NCBI GenBank assembly: GCA_017429475.1
Contig: JAFROX010000001.1
Span: 248,001-312,000, forward strand
Reading direction: 5' to 3'
Source of the DNA: Bacteroidales bacterium
GTDB lineage: Bacteria; Bacteroidota; Bacteroidia; Bacteroidales; UBA932
Length of the DNA: 64,000 bases
A program made the position numbers and the translations under genes. Numbering within the stretch: position 1 is the first letter of the stretch; every line of letters begins with the position of its first letter. Positions 63,912-64,000 of this stretch are shown here, in pieces. The notes below the pieces were generated by a model. The model did not search any database. It saw only the letters and a program-made list of their open reading frames with translations, and was not told the DNA's origin.

Positions 63912-64000
63912 TTACAAGTTCAGAACTACCTCGAAGAAAGGATTGCCGTCCACGATAACCACCTTGTAGAGAGTGTCATCAACTTTGTAGAAGATCTCAT
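63912..64000 (-). CDS. Unidentified protein, C-terminal fragment (cut by window edge)
   Basis: The last 28 codons of a minus-strand gene enter the window, with stop at 63912-63914. The visible piece, EIFYKVDDTLYKVVIVDGNP then FFEVVLNL, alternates charged and hydrophobic residues like a beta-hairpin. No family was recognised from so short a segment. The terminator just beyond its stop supports a real gene end. Confidence 0.55.
   Translation of the reverse strand, partial: EIFYKVDDTLYKVVIVDGNPFFEVVLNL

Overview
The window is chromosomal DNA from a member of the Bacteroidota, most likely order Bacteroidales. Four things point there. Promoter boxes match the Bacteroidota consensus TTTG-N19-21-TAnnTTTG in many intergenic gaps. 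Several genes belong to families typical of this phylum (DUF4290, DUF3078, GSCFA, the rSAM/lipoprotein pair, FtsK with an acidic linker). Canonical Shine-Dalgarno sequences are rare. Many secreted plant-polysaccharide enzymes have signal peptides ending near AxAQ. The family or genus cannot be fixed from this sequence. No transposase, prophage, CRISPR array or rRNA operon was seen.

Layout. 1-6 kb: a minus-strand operon pyrE - SRPBCC-like - rRNA methyltransferase (cut by the window edge), a NUDIX gene, a DUF4290-ftsK operon, rfbD and a 58-residue membrane protein. 6-8.3 kb: a ClpB lacking its N-terminal domain. 8.3-13.1 kb: a secreted GH43 enzyme plus an SGNH hydrolase, a nitroreductase lipoprotein and an ABC exporter. 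13.1-15.2 kb: a three-gene lipoprotein - radical SAM - lipoprotein operon. 15.2-15.8 kb: an esterase remnant, a REP-like palindrome and an initiator tRNA-Met. 15.8-21.4 kb: a GH9 enzyme, glycerophosphodiesterase, EamA transporter, and a queuosine operon (YhhQ transporter - QueF) behind a structured leader. 21.4-32.4 kb: the carbohydrate core, with GH2 - esterase - GH9 on the plus strand, an esterase - glycosyltransferase - broken GH43 operon on the minus strand, then an alpha-xylosidase-like GH31. 32.4-47.4 kb: a membrane-tethered TPR/LuxR regulator, an OmpA-type protein, a UvrA2-like ATPase, an epimerase-glycosidase fusion, an oxidoreductase, hisS, and a GH54 arabinofuranosidase followed 8 bp later by a VKOR-thioredoxin fusion. 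47.4-64 kb: mostly housekeeping and envelope genes (sppA, FadL-like porin, repeat-rich lipoprotein, proS, DUF3078, tilS, recQ, FKBP, ABC exporter, dCMP deaminase, S41 protease, GSCFA) and a C-terminal fragment at the edge.

How the genes work together. GH9, GH31 (with PA14), GH2, GH43, GH54 and two acetylesterase-like hydrolases fit stripping and depolymerising a hemicellulose such as xyloglucan or arabinoxylan. They are scattered between housekeeping genes, and no SusC/SusD pair lies in the window, so uptake must be encoded elsewhere. The most interesting points are the GH54 - disulfide-catalyst operon, the epimerase-glycosidase fusion, the twin-lipoprotein radical SAM operon and the structured leader before the queuosine genes.
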